DNA from: an uncultured Pseudomonadales bacterium
GTDB taxonomy: Bacteria; Pseudomonadota; Gammaproteobacteria; Pseudomonadales; Pseudohongiellaceae
Direction of reading: 5' to 3'
DNA: 64,000 nucleotides
NCBI GenBank assembly: GCA_949372635.1
Contig: CASIAB010000007.1
Coordinates: 357,221-421,220, forward strand
A model generated the notes under the pieces. The model searched no databases and was not told the DNA's origin. It saw only the letters and a program-made list of their open reading frames with translations. How positions within the stretch are numbered: the stretch's first letter is position 1; every line of letters starts with the position of its first letter. The position numbers and the translations under genes were made by a program. Below are positions 1 through 8,326 of this stretch, one piece after another.

Positions 1-651
1 GCCTTCCCACTTCAGCTGCTGCGTGCTGTGTTCGCTACCCAGCGGAATGATGCGCGCGGTATGCACCATCTCATTCAAGATCATGACAGTGTCTTTCGTC
101 TGCACTATCTGCATATTATTGTTGTATGAGCCGGGGATCATTGGTGGTCCACCGACGAAACCGACTAGGCACCGATCAATTGTCGTTCTGCCCTCGGGGC
201 CAGCACTCTCAAACACCATCTGACCATAGTTGGCGCGTCTCTCGCGACCGGCGGCATTTAATTGGGGCACACGACCATTTGGTGGATCGTAGACCAGCGA
301 GGTACGACGATCGGCGATGGTCTCAACGCCACGCTCGTACCAGAATTCGTTATAGGAGATCACGCCCGGCGGATAACCGGCGCCACCCACGGAATCGATG
401 ATCAGGTCGCGGTTCTGGCGGCGTCTCTCAAAAGCTTCCCACTCGGCAGCTTCCTCGGGAGTTAAGGTGGCCTTGTCGGCGAGTTCTCTCGGGCGGTTAA
501 GCGGAGTTAACGTCCTAAAGGTATAGGTGCCCTGAAAATCTGGCTGACCATACTCGGTGCGCGGTATATCTGGCGACTGCGCGAGCAGTTGTGGCGCGAC
601 TATGAGACCGATTATTGCTAAAGAAAGTTTCGTGAGCGCTCTGTTGTGCAT
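1..651 (-). CDS. Secreted protein of unknown function, C-terminus cut by window edge
   Basis: This gene runs off the left edge, so the ORF track does not list it. Translating the minus strand from the ATG at 651 gives an unbroken 217-codon frame to base 1. It opens with a signal peptide (MHNRALTKLSLAIIGLIVAPQLLAQ). The exported part begins with a YGQPDFQGTYTF segment and later has RCLVGFVGGPPMIPGSYNNN followed by QIVQTKDTVMILNEMVH. The same motifs occur in the same order in the protein at 21357-22361, so the two are paralogues. I do not recognise an enzymatic motif and assign no function. It probably acts in the periplasm or outside the cell. Confidence 0.85.
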   Translation of the reverse strand, partial: MHNRALTKLSLAIIGLIVAPQLLAQSPDIPRTEYGQPDFQGTYTFRTLTPLNRPRELADKATLTPEEAAEWEAFERRRQNRDLIIDSVGGAGYPPGVISYNEFWYERGVETIADRRTSLVYDPPNGRVPQLNAAGRERRANYGQMVFESAGPEGRTTIDRCLVGFVGGPPMIPGSYNNNMQIVQTKDTVMILNEMVHTARIIPLGSEHSTQQLKWEG

Positions 652-912
652 GTGAACCTCCAACAGTATTCTAATTATAGTGAGATGATGGACTAATTGA
701 CCGAAATTACTCGTATTTTGGCGAATTTTCAAGGATATTCGGGCCTTACTAGAGGCTAAATATGGGTGCTTTAGTGGGAAAAACGCCGAAAAAATGACAG
801 CAAACACTAACGCAGTCTGCTTGCTACAATTCAGCTAAGATTTAGATCCATCGGGATACGGTAGAGCTTACCTTTTTCCTAAGGGTAGAAGAAGAATAAT
901 TAGAAGAAAGCA

Positions 913-1191
913 ATGAAACACCCAAAATTAATAGTCAGCCTGATATTGGTGCTACCGTCGATTGGCCTTATAGGCTCTGTGATCGGAGTGGTAGTAGATA
1001 CGGCAGCGATTGAGGCACCATTCCAGATTGCTGGGGCTGTTGTCGGCGTTGCTGCTAGCAATACAGATATGGTTATTGACGTACCCATCAGAATGGCCAA
1101 TGCCGCTGTTGAGGGAGGTCATCATGATCGCCACCACGGTCATGATCATTCCGAGCAAGACACCGAACATTCTGAACGCCAGAGTACTTAA
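913..1191 (+). CDS. Small hydrophobic protein with His-rich tail (tentative)
   Basis: A 92-aa frame starts at an ATG preceded by a purine-rich stretch (agaagaaagc). The first 60 or so residues are strongly hydrophobic (LIVSLILVLPSIGLIGSVIGVVVD). The last 25 are rich in His and acid residues (GGHHDRHHGHDHSEQDTEH), as in metal-binding tails. Other frames here are also open and hydrophobic, and I recognise no family, so this could be a chance ORF. If real, it would be a small membrane protein with a soluble metal-binding end. It lies upstream of, and on the same strand as, the RnfD-like gene, about 155 bases away. Confidence 0.4.
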   Translation: MKHPKLIVSLILVLPSIGLIGSVIGVVVDTAAIEAPFQIAGAVVGVAASNTDMVIDVPIRMANAAVEGGHHDRHHGHDHSEQDTEHSERQST

Positions 1192-1347
1192 TCTGAATAT
1201 GTACTAGAGCGGCCTGTCGACGAGATCTAGCTAACAGCCTGCGAATTAGCTTTAACAACAGTAAAGACCTAGCTTCAAGTCGGTCAAATTGAATTGATTC
1301 CGCATGTGGTTTATTCTTGGAGTTGAATGACTTTTTTCCGCTAGAGC

Positions 1348-2952
1348 ATGCTGATGGCCATTTCCGCCAGTTTCAAGAATAGTATCCGAAACAGCAAGAA
1401 TTCTGCTGATAAGCAGACGCGCGCCTCAATGGCAGCGTTCAAGTTTCCATTAGTAATGTCTATATCTCTTATTCTTCTAAGTTTCGTTCCTCGTGTTCAG
1501 GGCAATTTCGCACTAGTTTGGTCATTTTGGGGCGCTGCCGCCACGCTGCTCTTGTGGCAAGCGTATCTGATAGTTAATTCTAAGAACAAGAACGAAGAGC
1601 ATGTGTTCAGTGTAGTGTTGCGTCCACAGCACTACATCCAAGCCATGGTCCAGTTCAGTGTCTATGCTTATTGGGGTTATTACTGGCGGCCGGTATACGA
1701 TCATGCATGGCTGATGTTAGCGCAGCTGCTCTTTGCCTATACCTTCGACATGTTGCTGGCCTGGTCGAGACGTCGTGAATATAACTTAGGCTTTGGTCCC
1801 TTTCCGATTATTTTTAGCATCAATCTTTTTCTCTGGTTTAGGGATGATTGGTTTTATATGCAATTCGTGATGATTGCAGTCGGTTTCATGGGCAAGGAAT
1901 ATGTACGTTGGAATCGAGACGGTCGTAGCTCGCACATATTTAACCCTTCCGCGTTTGCTCTAGGCCTTTTCTCCCTCGTATTGATCGCTACCAACACGAC
2001 TGGCTTGACCTGGGGTCAGGATATCGCATCAACTCTTACTCTGGCGCCGAACATCTACACGTTTCTCTTTTTGGTTGGCTTGATCGTTATGTACCACTTC
2101 TCCATAACACTTGTTGCAAGCATGGCGGCGATTACTTTGTTTGGAGTCAGTGCCCTGTATTCCGCTAGCACGGGTGTTCCGTACTTCCTCGATTCGGAAA
2201 TTCCTGCCGCTGTTTTTTTAGGGCTGCATCTATTGATTACCGATCCGTCTACCTCGCCAAGAACGCCGCTAGGGAAGACGTTTTTTGGATTGCTCTACGG
2301 ACTCGGGGTGTTCGGCCTCTATACCCTGCTAGGCGCTATGGGCGAGCCAACTTTCTATGACAAACTCCTCGTCGTGCCGCTGCTCAATCTGAGTGTTATC
2401 GCTATCGATAGAGCGGTTCGATCTATTCATTCGACTGCTCTTTTAAACGTTTGGAAAGAGAGCTGGCTCGGTGGGCGCGCTAATCTAGCGCACATGAGTA
2501 TCTGGATAGTGATTTTCGCTTCGATGTCTTTCTTAGGTAAAACCGACAACAAGCATCAGGGCGATAGCTTGCCATTCTGGGAGCAGGCCTGCGCGAGTGA
2601 CTTATCCAATGCCTGTGGCCGCATGCTGCAACTGGAGGCGACCTATTGTGCGGACAACGCGGCATGGGCGTGCAATGAAATAGGCGCACACTATCGTGAG
2701 GGAATGATTACCGCATCCAATCAAGAATTATCCATGGCCTATTTCTCGCGCGGCTGCGAATTGAAGTTTCAAGCGGCGTGTCTAAATCTTCTAGACACAG
2801 AATTGGTGGCGCGCGAAGTGCCACATGAATTGGATTTGCGCTTGCTATTGCGAGAAGGTGGACAGAACTTGATGACACTCTCTGAGCAGGAGTTAGTCGA
2901 GCGAGCCTGTGAACACGATTGGGTTTTTGCCTGCGAGAACAATGGGGCTTAG
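1348..2952 (+). CDS. RnfD/UnbU-like polytopic membrane protein with C-terminal Cys-rich Sel1-like repeats
   Basis: This 534-aa protein has many hydrophobic segments from about residue 30 to 400, then a soluble tail. The membrane part resembles the RnfD/NqrB fold family: an FNPSAF segment near residue 197 and LLITDPSTSPRTPLGK near 296 match the NP and (M)TDP regions of RnfD-like proteins, including those annotated UnbU. From about residue 410 the tail has spaced Cys in short repeats (ACASDLSNACG, YCADNAAWACNEIG, GCELKFQAACLNL, ACEHDWVFACENN). These resemble Sel1/Hcp-type alpha repeats held by disulphides, which suggests the tail is periplasmic. Whether flavin is bound is unknown. No other rnf or nqr genes are nearby. 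The next gene starts 2 bases after the stop, so the two are probably co-transcribed. Confidence 0.7.
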   Translation: MLMAISASFKNSIRNSKNSADKQTRASMAAFKFPLVMSISLILLSFVPRVQGNFALVWSFWGAAATLLLWQAYLIVNSKNKNEEHVFSVVLRPQHYIQAMVQFSVYAYWGYYWRPVYDHAWLMLAQLLFAYTFDMLLAWSRRREYNLGFGPFPIIFSINLFLWFRDDWFYMQFVMIAVGFMGKEYVRWNRDGRSSHIFNPSAFALGLFSLVLIATNTTGLTWGQDIASTLTLAPNIYTFLFLVGLIVMYHFSITLVASMAAITLFGVSALYSASTGVPYFLDSEIPAAVFLGLHLLITDPSTSPRTPLGKTFFGLLYGLGVFGLYTLLGAMGEPTFYDKLLVVPLLNLSVIAIDRAVRSIHSTALLNVWKESWLGGRANLAHMSIWIVIFASMSFLGKTDNKHQGDSLPFWEQACASDLSNACGRMLQLEATYCADNAAWACNEIGAHYREGMITASNQELSMAYFSRGCELKFQAACLNLLDTELVAREVPHELDLRLLLREGGQNLMTLSEQELVERACEHDWVFACENNGA

Positions 2953-2954
2953 AT

Positions 2955-3956
2955 ATGAGCAAGCCTCAAAGCGAAACTGAAGCTAAGCGGCAATCTAAGC
3001 AAGAGGATCAGCGAAAAGATCTTGATAGGGAACAGGTGCCAGATCGAGCAGTGGGTCTCACCATTATGTGCCTAGCGATTGTCTTCGTGGCCGTATGGAT
3101 GGCTCTTCAATCACCGCAGCAAATAGACTCAGAAAAAACGGGGTTTTCTTCCCCCGCTCAAGCAGCGATAACTGGTTTCCTCGCCAATGCTTGGTTTCTC
3201 CCGGACGAGCCGCTGCTGGGCTTTGTTCAAATTCCCGCCGGCCCATTCATCATGGGAAGTAACCCAGCATTAGATCGTCTAGCCTACGAGAATGAACGCT
3301 GGTCGAGCAATCGGCGTCAGGGAACAGTCCAGATAGACGATTTCTATATAGGGTTGTTTGAGGTCACCGCTGCTCAATTTCGAGTCTTCATAGCAGAACA
3401 CCCAGATCTCGCTAATGAGGTGCCAGCGGAGATTCAAGGGGATATGCCGATTACAAATGTCACTTGGCCGGAGGCGCTAGCCTATGCGCGCTGGCTACAG
3501 CAGAAGTTGGAAAATTCTTCGGATACTCCTGAAGAACTACGCAGTTATCTCGCAGCGGGTGGCCAAGTGAGCATTCCTTCAGAGGCTGAATGGGAAAAAG
3601 CGGCACGCGGTGCGGACGGTCGAATTTTTCCGTGGGGAAACACACCCTCAGCGGCGTCAGCAAACTACGGCTCAAGCGCAATGCTGCCAGTAGGCTCCCG
3701 ACCCTGCGCCGAGTGTGCCTTTGGCCTGCAAGATATGAGCGGGAATGTGTGGGAAATTACACGCAGCCCGTTGCAGGCCTATCCGTATGACCCGAACGAT
3801 GATGCGGAGAATCTTTCCGAGGATGCGCTCTGGGTCATGCGCGGAGGGTCATTCTCCGATGGAGTGGGCAACGTGCGCGCGGCGGTGCGCGGAGGAGTCG
3901 ATCCTAGCGTACGTAACAACTCCATCGGTTTCCGTGTAGTCATAAGCAAGCCATAA
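2955..3956 (+). CDS. Membrane-anchored formylglycine-generating-enzyme (SUMF1/FGE-sulfatase) family protein
   Basis: I chose the ATG at 2955, just after the upstream stop, over the longer ORF starting inside the previous gene; this gives 333 aa. After a charged N-terminus there is one membrane segment near residues 34-54 (TIMCLAIVFVAVWMAL). An FGE-sulfatase domain follows from about residue 85 to the end: FVQIPAGPFIMGSN, FYIGLFEVTAAQF, ITNVTWPEALAYARWL, SIPSEAEWEKAARG, FPWGN, DMSGNVWE, VMRGGSFSD and NSIGFRVV. Family members are oxidases making formylglycine, or C-lectin-like relatives with other or no enzymatic roles. No sulfatase is visible nearby, so the substrate is unknown. Tight coupling to the RnfD/Sel1-like gene suggests a shared envelope function. 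Confidence 0.8.
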   Translation: MSKPQSETEAKRQSKQEDQRKDLDREQVPDRAVGLTIMCLAIVFVAVWMALQSPQQIDSEKTGFSSPAQAAITGFLANAWFLPDEPLLGFVQIPAGPFIMGSNPALDRLAYENERWSSNRRQGTVQIDDFYIGLFEVTAAQFRVFIAEHPDLANEVPAEIQGDMPITNVTWPEALAYARWLQQKLENSSDTPEELRSYLAAGGQVSIPSEAEWEKAARGADGRIFPWGNTPSAASANYGSSAMLPVGSRPCAECAFGLQDMSGNVWEITRSPLQAYPYDPNDDAENLSEDALWVMRGGSFSDGVGNVRAAVRGGVDPSVRNNSIGFRVVISKP

Positions 3957-4115
3957 TCAATTCTCGTAAGACCAACGAAGTTCTATAACCCCATTTCCTT
4001 TAAACCGATCTCTTGTCTAAGCGTTCTACTTAGCAAGCGGTACAGATTTGTGCCGTTAGTTTCAAAAGTTGAGCAATAGCCTAGGGTCTTTGGCTTAGGT
4101 AAATGGGGGAATCTT

Positions 4116-4560
4116 ATGACATTATTTTCTACTGCTAGTATTACAATGGCCTTGTGCTCTGTTCTTTTGGTAACAGCGCCAAGTGTGAGCGCTGAGCCCC
4201 CACACAAGAGAAATCACAAGCACGCTGCAGTGCGTCCACACTCAGTTGCGAATAAGGTTGTGGTTGCCAGGCTCGAGCCGAATCGAATCAATACAACAAT
4301 TGCCGCCCTAGGACTGAATCTTTTGCCAATTAGAAAGGTACGCTTTCTACACAATGACGAATTCTTTTACTACAGCGATGGGGGTGTACTACAAAAAGAA
4401 GCCTCACGGTTACGTATTAGTTAAGCCGCGGGCTGGATTTCGAATGGCTGCACTGCCCAGGGGCTACCGAGTAGTCTGAGAAGGAAGCGTGAAATTCTAT
4501 AGTTTCAATAACGGTCGTTACAGGAAAATGAATGGATTCTTCGTGGTAGTTTTACTACGA
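4116..4560 (+). pseudogene. Broken DUF6515-like exported protein
   Basis: The ORF track shows a 102-aa ORF with a signal peptide (ending SVSA/EPP) that reads as far as FFYYSDGGV and then loses the family pattern. Skipping one G in the G5 run at 4380-4384 restores the expected continuation: GVYYKKKPHGYVLVKPRAGF, then MAALPRGYRVV. A TGA at 4477-4479 interrupts that frame, after which the same frame reads KFYSFNNGRYRKMNGFFVVV. The alternation of YY-x-GVYY, GYVVV-P and LP-GYRVV is what I expect of DUF6515 proteins. One frameshift plus one in-frame stop indicates a pseudogene; a sequencing error could explain the first but hardly both. Confidence 0.65.
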
Positions 4561-4629
4561 AGTAGCGAAATAAGAACGAGGAATCCTGTCAAGCAAAGAC
4601 GAGTAGATTTAGTTGGAAAATTCTTAGCT

Positions 4630-6453
4630 TCAATTAGGAAGGGCGAAGACGAGAATTAGATCGCCACCTCTTCGTCCTCTCGATCCACCGCCAGATGCAA
4701 CAGTTACATATTCTTGACCATCGATGACATATATCGAAGGTGAGGCAAATACACCCGCCCCGGTATTAAATTTCCATAGCTCTTCGCCAGTGTATGCGTC
4801 ATAGGCGTAGAAATAACCTGCAGTATTGCTGCCCGCTCCAACGAAGACTATGCCGCCGGCGGTAACCACCGAGCCGGCTTGCCCATACCCTTCAAAGATT
4901 TGTCGCCAGATTAATTCTCCCGTCGTTGGGTCATAAGCAGAGAAATACCCTTTGGGGTCGCGTCCAGAATTAAACGGCTGATCGATCGCATTGATATAAA
5001 GATAGCCAGTGTCCTTGCTGAAGGAAATCGGTGCGTAGTTCGCGCCGCCGCCATAACCCGGAGAAAAAATCTGGTTCGGTCCTATCGGAGTAAACTGCTC
5101 TACGAGATCGTTGGCCTCCATCTGTTGTGCAGGAATGTCGGTTGGGAAAACTGGCGATACCGGTTCCATTCTCTCGCCATTCGCCTTGTGCGGAATCGGC
5201 TGTGTTGGATAGGGGACTTCGCCCTCTACATCGGTAACGGTTGAAACTGGGGTTTCGATGATCGGGTGCACTGGCTCGCCAGTTTCACGATTGAGGATAT
5301 ACAGCCAGCTGTTCTTGCTTGCCTGTGCGAGTGCTTTGATGCCCTGTCCATCGACTTCCATATCAAACAATACCGGTTGATTACCAGAGTCGTAGTCCCA
5401 CACATCGTGATGCACTTGTTGGTAGTACCACTCCAGGTTTCCGTCTTTCAGAGATAGAGCGATAAGCGAGTCGCTGAACAGGTTCATGCCGTCGCGTTTC
5501 GTGCTGTCGCCGAAGGGATTGCCGACGGCCACATAGACCATGCCTAATTCTGCATCAACAGCGGGTGTTTCCCAGATTCCACCGCCGTTCCGCTCGCCGC
5601 CAACCCAGGTTGGCCCTGCGATATCCCAGCCCTGATCAGTTTCATCCTGAGGTACGGTATTGAAGTTCCAAATGCCCTCGCCAGTCTTGGCATCGATTGC
5701 CAACACATAGCCTCCAGCAATATGGCTCTCGCTTCGCGTCGTGCCAACATAAATAACTCCGTCATAGACCTGCGGAGCTGTGGTAAACCAGTAGCCGACC
5801 GAAATAGCAGTTTCGATATCTGGGTTCTTCTCATGCAGCACATCGAGAATCACCGGTGCCTGCCCCTTGTCTCCGAAGCCCTCTAGAGGCTCACCGGTAA
5901 TTGCATCGAGCGCGAAGATAAATGAGCCCGCCGCGGAATACACTACGCCATCCTCATACGCTACGCCACGATGTCTGAAGATATAGCCCTCGCGCCGACC
6001 GCCACCTAAAAGACGCGTTACGTCATAGGTCCAGAGCAGGTGCCCGTCTTCTGCGTTTAGCGCATAAACGCTGCCGCGCGAGTCGGTGACATACATTATG
6101 TCGCCGACAATCACGGGAGTGGTCTGATTACTTACGCCATCGATGACGCCGTGTTGGAATAGCCATTTCGGTGTTAGCTCGGCGACATTGTCGCGAGTAA
6201 TCTGATCACTAGGCGCATAGCGTGAACCGGCAAGGTCAAGATTGTGCAGGCGCCAATCCATATTCTGAACAGATGATCGTGGGCGTAACGCAGATGCGAC
6301 CTCCACCTGCTCAACTTCTCCGCCTGTGGTACTGCTGCTGGTCGCAACTTCTATAGAAGTAGAATCGCCCTCGGGAGCACATCCAATTAATAGAAGAGGC
6401 AGGCTGGCGAAGAGTAATAAGGTTCGAATCGATAGTTGTCTTGAGTTCAACAT
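4630..6453 (-). CDS. PQQ-binding beta-propeller dehydrogenase, lipoprotein
   Basis: This 607-aa protein has a lipoprotein signal (LLLIGC, Cys25), placing it in the periplasm attached to a membrane. The body matches quinoprotein alcohol/glucose-type dehydrogenases: WRLHNLDLAGSRYAP near the start, repeated propeller-blade motifs such as YALNAEDGHLLWTYD, ALDAITGEPLEGFG, LAIDAKTGEGIWNFN and AYDAYTGEELWKFN, plus HHDVWDYDSGNQPVLFD and a terminal FASPSIYVIDGQEYVTVASGG. There is no CxxCH, so electrons must pass to a separate carrier. The neighbouring cytochrome c5 in the same operon is the likely acceptor. The substrate, probably an alcohol or sugar, cannot be told from sequence. No pqq biosynthesis genes are in the window. 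Confidence 0.9.
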   Translation of the reverse strand: MLNSRQLSIRTLLLFASLPLLLIGCAPEGDSTSIEVATSSSTTGGEVEQVEVASALRPRSSVQNMDWRLHNLDLAGSRYAPSDQITRDNVAELTPKWLFQHGVIDGVSNQTTPVIVGDIMYVTDSRGSVYALNAEDGHLLWTYDVTRLLGGGRREGYIFRHRGVAYEDGVVYSAAGSFIFALDAITGEPLEGFGDKGQAPVILDVLHEKNPDIETAISVGYWFTTAPQVYDGVIYVGTTRSESHIAGGYVLAIDAKTGEGIWNFNTVPQDETDQGWDIAGPTWVGGERNGGGIWETPAVDAELGMVYVAVGNPFGDSTKRDGMNLFSDSLIALSLKDGNLEWYYQQVHHDVWDYDSGNQPVLFDMEVDGQGIKALAQASKNSWLYILNRETGEPVHPIIETPVSTVTDVEGEVPYPTQPIPHKANGERMEPVSPVFPTDIPAQQMEANDLVEQFTPIGPNQIFSPGYGGGANYAPISFSKDTGYLYINAIDQPFNSGRDPKGYFSAYDPTTGELIWRQIFEGYGQAGSVVTAGGIVFVGAGSNTAGYFYAYDAYTGEELWKFNTGAGVFASPSIYVIDGQEYVTVASGGGSRGRRGGDLILVFALPN

Positions 6454-6531
6454 TGTTCGTGCTCCCTTGTTGTTATATAAAACTGTTATTCAAAATAGTT
6501 GTTCAGATAATGCCTAGATTGATGGCGAAGT

Positions 6532-6855
6532 TTAGAGGCTACTCTGGACCATAAAATCAACTATGGCTCTTAGCTGCTCATCGCTGCAGGCTTCGCATAG
6601 GCCTCGCGGCGGCATGATGCCATTGAGTCCGGCGATCGTGTTTTGAACGAGGGTGTCCATGCCTTTCCCCATGCGTATCTCCCACTCGATCTGATCGCCT
6701 ACCTCAGGCGAATGGGCCGCACCTGTGCCATGACAGGCAAAGCATGTCGCTTTATAGGTCTGTTCTGCATCGAAGGGGCCGTCTTCCGCGGCAACGCTCA
6801 ATGACGCCGCCAACAGGAAGGCACAGGCGATTGTAAGATGAGTTTTTGATGCCAT
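6532..6855 (-). CDS. Cytochrome c5-like monoheme cytochrome
   Basis: The start is set at the ATG at 6855, where a clean signal peptide begins (MASKTHLTIACAFLLAASLSVAA); the longer ORF adds an unlikely N-terminus. The mature protein of about 85 aa has one CxxCH heme site (CFACHG), a downstream GIMPPRG providing the axial Met, and an extra Cys pair (CEAC) as in cytochrome c5. It lies between the PQQ dehydrogenase and an exported esterase on the same strand. The likely role is to take electrons from the PQQ dehydrogenase and pass them to the respiratory chain. Confidence 0.88.
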   Translation of the reverse strand: MASKTHLTIACAFLLAASLSVAAEDGPFDAEQTYKATCFACHGTGAAHSPEVGDQIEWEIRMGKGMDTLVQNTIAGLNGIMPPRGLCEACSDEQLRAIVDFMVQSSL

Positions 6856-6874
6856 GTCTACAATCCGGTTCCGG

Positions 6875-7672
6875 CTAATACTGTCTGCGTACGATGTTGA
6901 AGAAATCAACGAACTTCTTCATGTTTACCGTGTCCTGAGAAATGAGTAGGGAATGATCACCCCCAGGAATCTCGACATAAACATGCTGCATGCCTAGCTC
7001 TTGCATTTTTGCGACCCAGTCACGGGTGCGTTCTACAGGCACGGCGGTGTCTTCGTCGCCCTGCAGAACGAAAATGGGCAGATGTTTGATTTTATTCAGA
7101 ATATTATTCATCGGCGCATCCGCTTCGGGTGCGGGCGCGGCTACCCCCAAGCCGGCGAAAATATCCGGATACTTTGCTGCAATATGATAGGTGCCCGCGC
7201 CACCCATAGAATGGCCCCAGAGGTAGATTCGATTTGAATCGACACTGAACTCGTCGCGCATCAACTGTAAGACATTCATTACATCTTGTTCGCTACGCTG
7301 CGCATCCTGCATTTCATCGAGCTTTCTGGAGCCGTACCAGCCGCGGCGGGTATAGCCAAGTGGAGTGACCACGATATAGCCACTCTCTTCAGCTTGATCG
7401 AGCAAACCGTGATATCCCATTAGCCAGTCGTAGCTGCGGCCTAAGCCATGCAGGGAAATAATTAGTGGGGCGCCTTGGCTGCTGTCGTAGCTCGAAGGAA
7501 CGAAGGCGGCATAGGGAATCGATTCGCCAGTGCCCGGGAATTCATAGCTTCGGTGTTGAACACGTGGGTCATCGATGTGTTGCTCGTCATCGCTGGCTTG
7601 GCGATCAGCAAAGGAGAGCTCAGCAGTAGTAAGGGTGAGTGTTATTAAAGCTAGCTGCAGGAGTGCTTTCAT
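6875..7672 (-). CDS. Exported alpha/beta-hydrolase (prolyl oligopeptidase/depolymerase-like esterase)
   Basis: This 265-aa protein has a signal peptide (ALITLTLTTAELSFA). The hydrolase fold is clear: PLIISLHGLGRSYDW with the oxyanion HG, the nucleophile elbow GHSMGG near residue 154, an acid in LQGDEDTAVPV, and a catalytic His in GGDHSL. It resembles periplasmic feruloyl-esterase or PHB-depolymerase-like enzymes; the ester substrate is unknown. It is the first gene of a three-gene minus-strand operon with cytochrome c5 (20 bases on) and the PQQ dehydrogenase. An esterase releasing an alcohol for the dehydrogenase is a reasonable inference, not something the sequence shows. Confidence 0.85.
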   Translation of the reverse strand: MKALLQLALITLTLTTAELSFADRQASDDEQHIDDPRVQHRSYEFPGTGESIPYAAFVPSSYDSSQGAPLIISLHGLGRSYDWLMGYHGLLDQAEESGYIVVTPLGYTRRGWYGSRKLDEMQDAQRSEQDVMNVLQLMRDEFSVDSNRIYLWGHSMGGAGTYHIAAKYPDIFAGLGVAAPAPEADAPMNNILNKIKHLPIFVLQGDEDTAVPVERTRDWVAKMQELGMQHVYVEIPGGDHSLLISQDTVNMKKFVDFFNIVRRQY

Positions 7673-7817
7673 TATTGTCTTCTCCTGCCCGAAGGGGCAG
7701 CTGTTTATTTGGATGGTCTAAGAGAATAAACTAATTCCACCATGTATATCAAAGATGAACATTAGACGCCCTGCATTTGGTGTCGCTCTAGTACGGAGAT
7801 AGCCGGAGCTAAGCACC

Positions 7818-8306
7818 CTAATTAATCGATTGGCCAAATACACCGCTTTCGACAAGCGAGCGGATCAGCGCGATAGCGTCACGGTCGGTCTGTAGATAGG
7901 CAGATTTTAAATGCTCTCCAACATCAACAGAACCGTCTTCCTCCAGTTCGCGCCGATAACTGAAGCGCACAAACAGGTAGCCTTCCTCCGGCTCCTCTAT
8001 GTGAGTGACACTCTCCGCGTCTATCTGCTCGTACTCTTCCAGGGTCTGGGTGTGAATTTTCTCGTCGGGATAGAGCATCACCCGCTCGTGAAATTTATGC
8101 TCCCCTACCTCGATAATTCTCTCAAACTCATCCTCGGTATACTCTTTGTTAGTAACCTTCAAACTGCTGTTGAATGTGTCTGGGCGTCTCGCACGCAGCA
8201 GCAAGCCTTCCCAGAGCTGGGTTCGCGTGAGAATTGGCAAATCCTCTTCCGTAAGATCGTTGACTTGAATAATGTGTTCAAACTCTAGCAATACGTTCTC
8301 CTGCAC
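7818..8306 (-). CDS. AtaL-like / DUF1857 (SRPBCC-fold) protein
   Basis: This 162-aa soluble protein has no signal peptide. The N-terminus (FEHIIQVND, LTRTQLWEGLLLRARRP) is characteristic of the DUF1857/AtaL-like family, which has the START/SRPBCC hydrophobic-ligand fold. A second conserved stretch is the FVRFSYRREL segment near residue 112. Some relatives are linked to secondary metabolism, but most are uncharacterised. It sits about 20 bases downstream of surE on the same strand, so the two may be co-transcribed. No catalytic role can be assigned. Confidence 0.8.
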   Translation of the reverse strand: MQENVLLEFEHIIQVNDLTEEDLPILTRTQLWEGLLLRARRPDTFNSSLKVTNKEYTEDEFERIIEVGEHKFHERVMLYPDEKIHTQTLEEYEQIDAESVTHIEEPEEGYLFVRFSYRRELEEDGSVDVGEHLKSAYLQTDRDAIALIRSLVESGVFGQSIN

Positions 8307-8326
8307 CGCCTAATAGACTATGTGAA

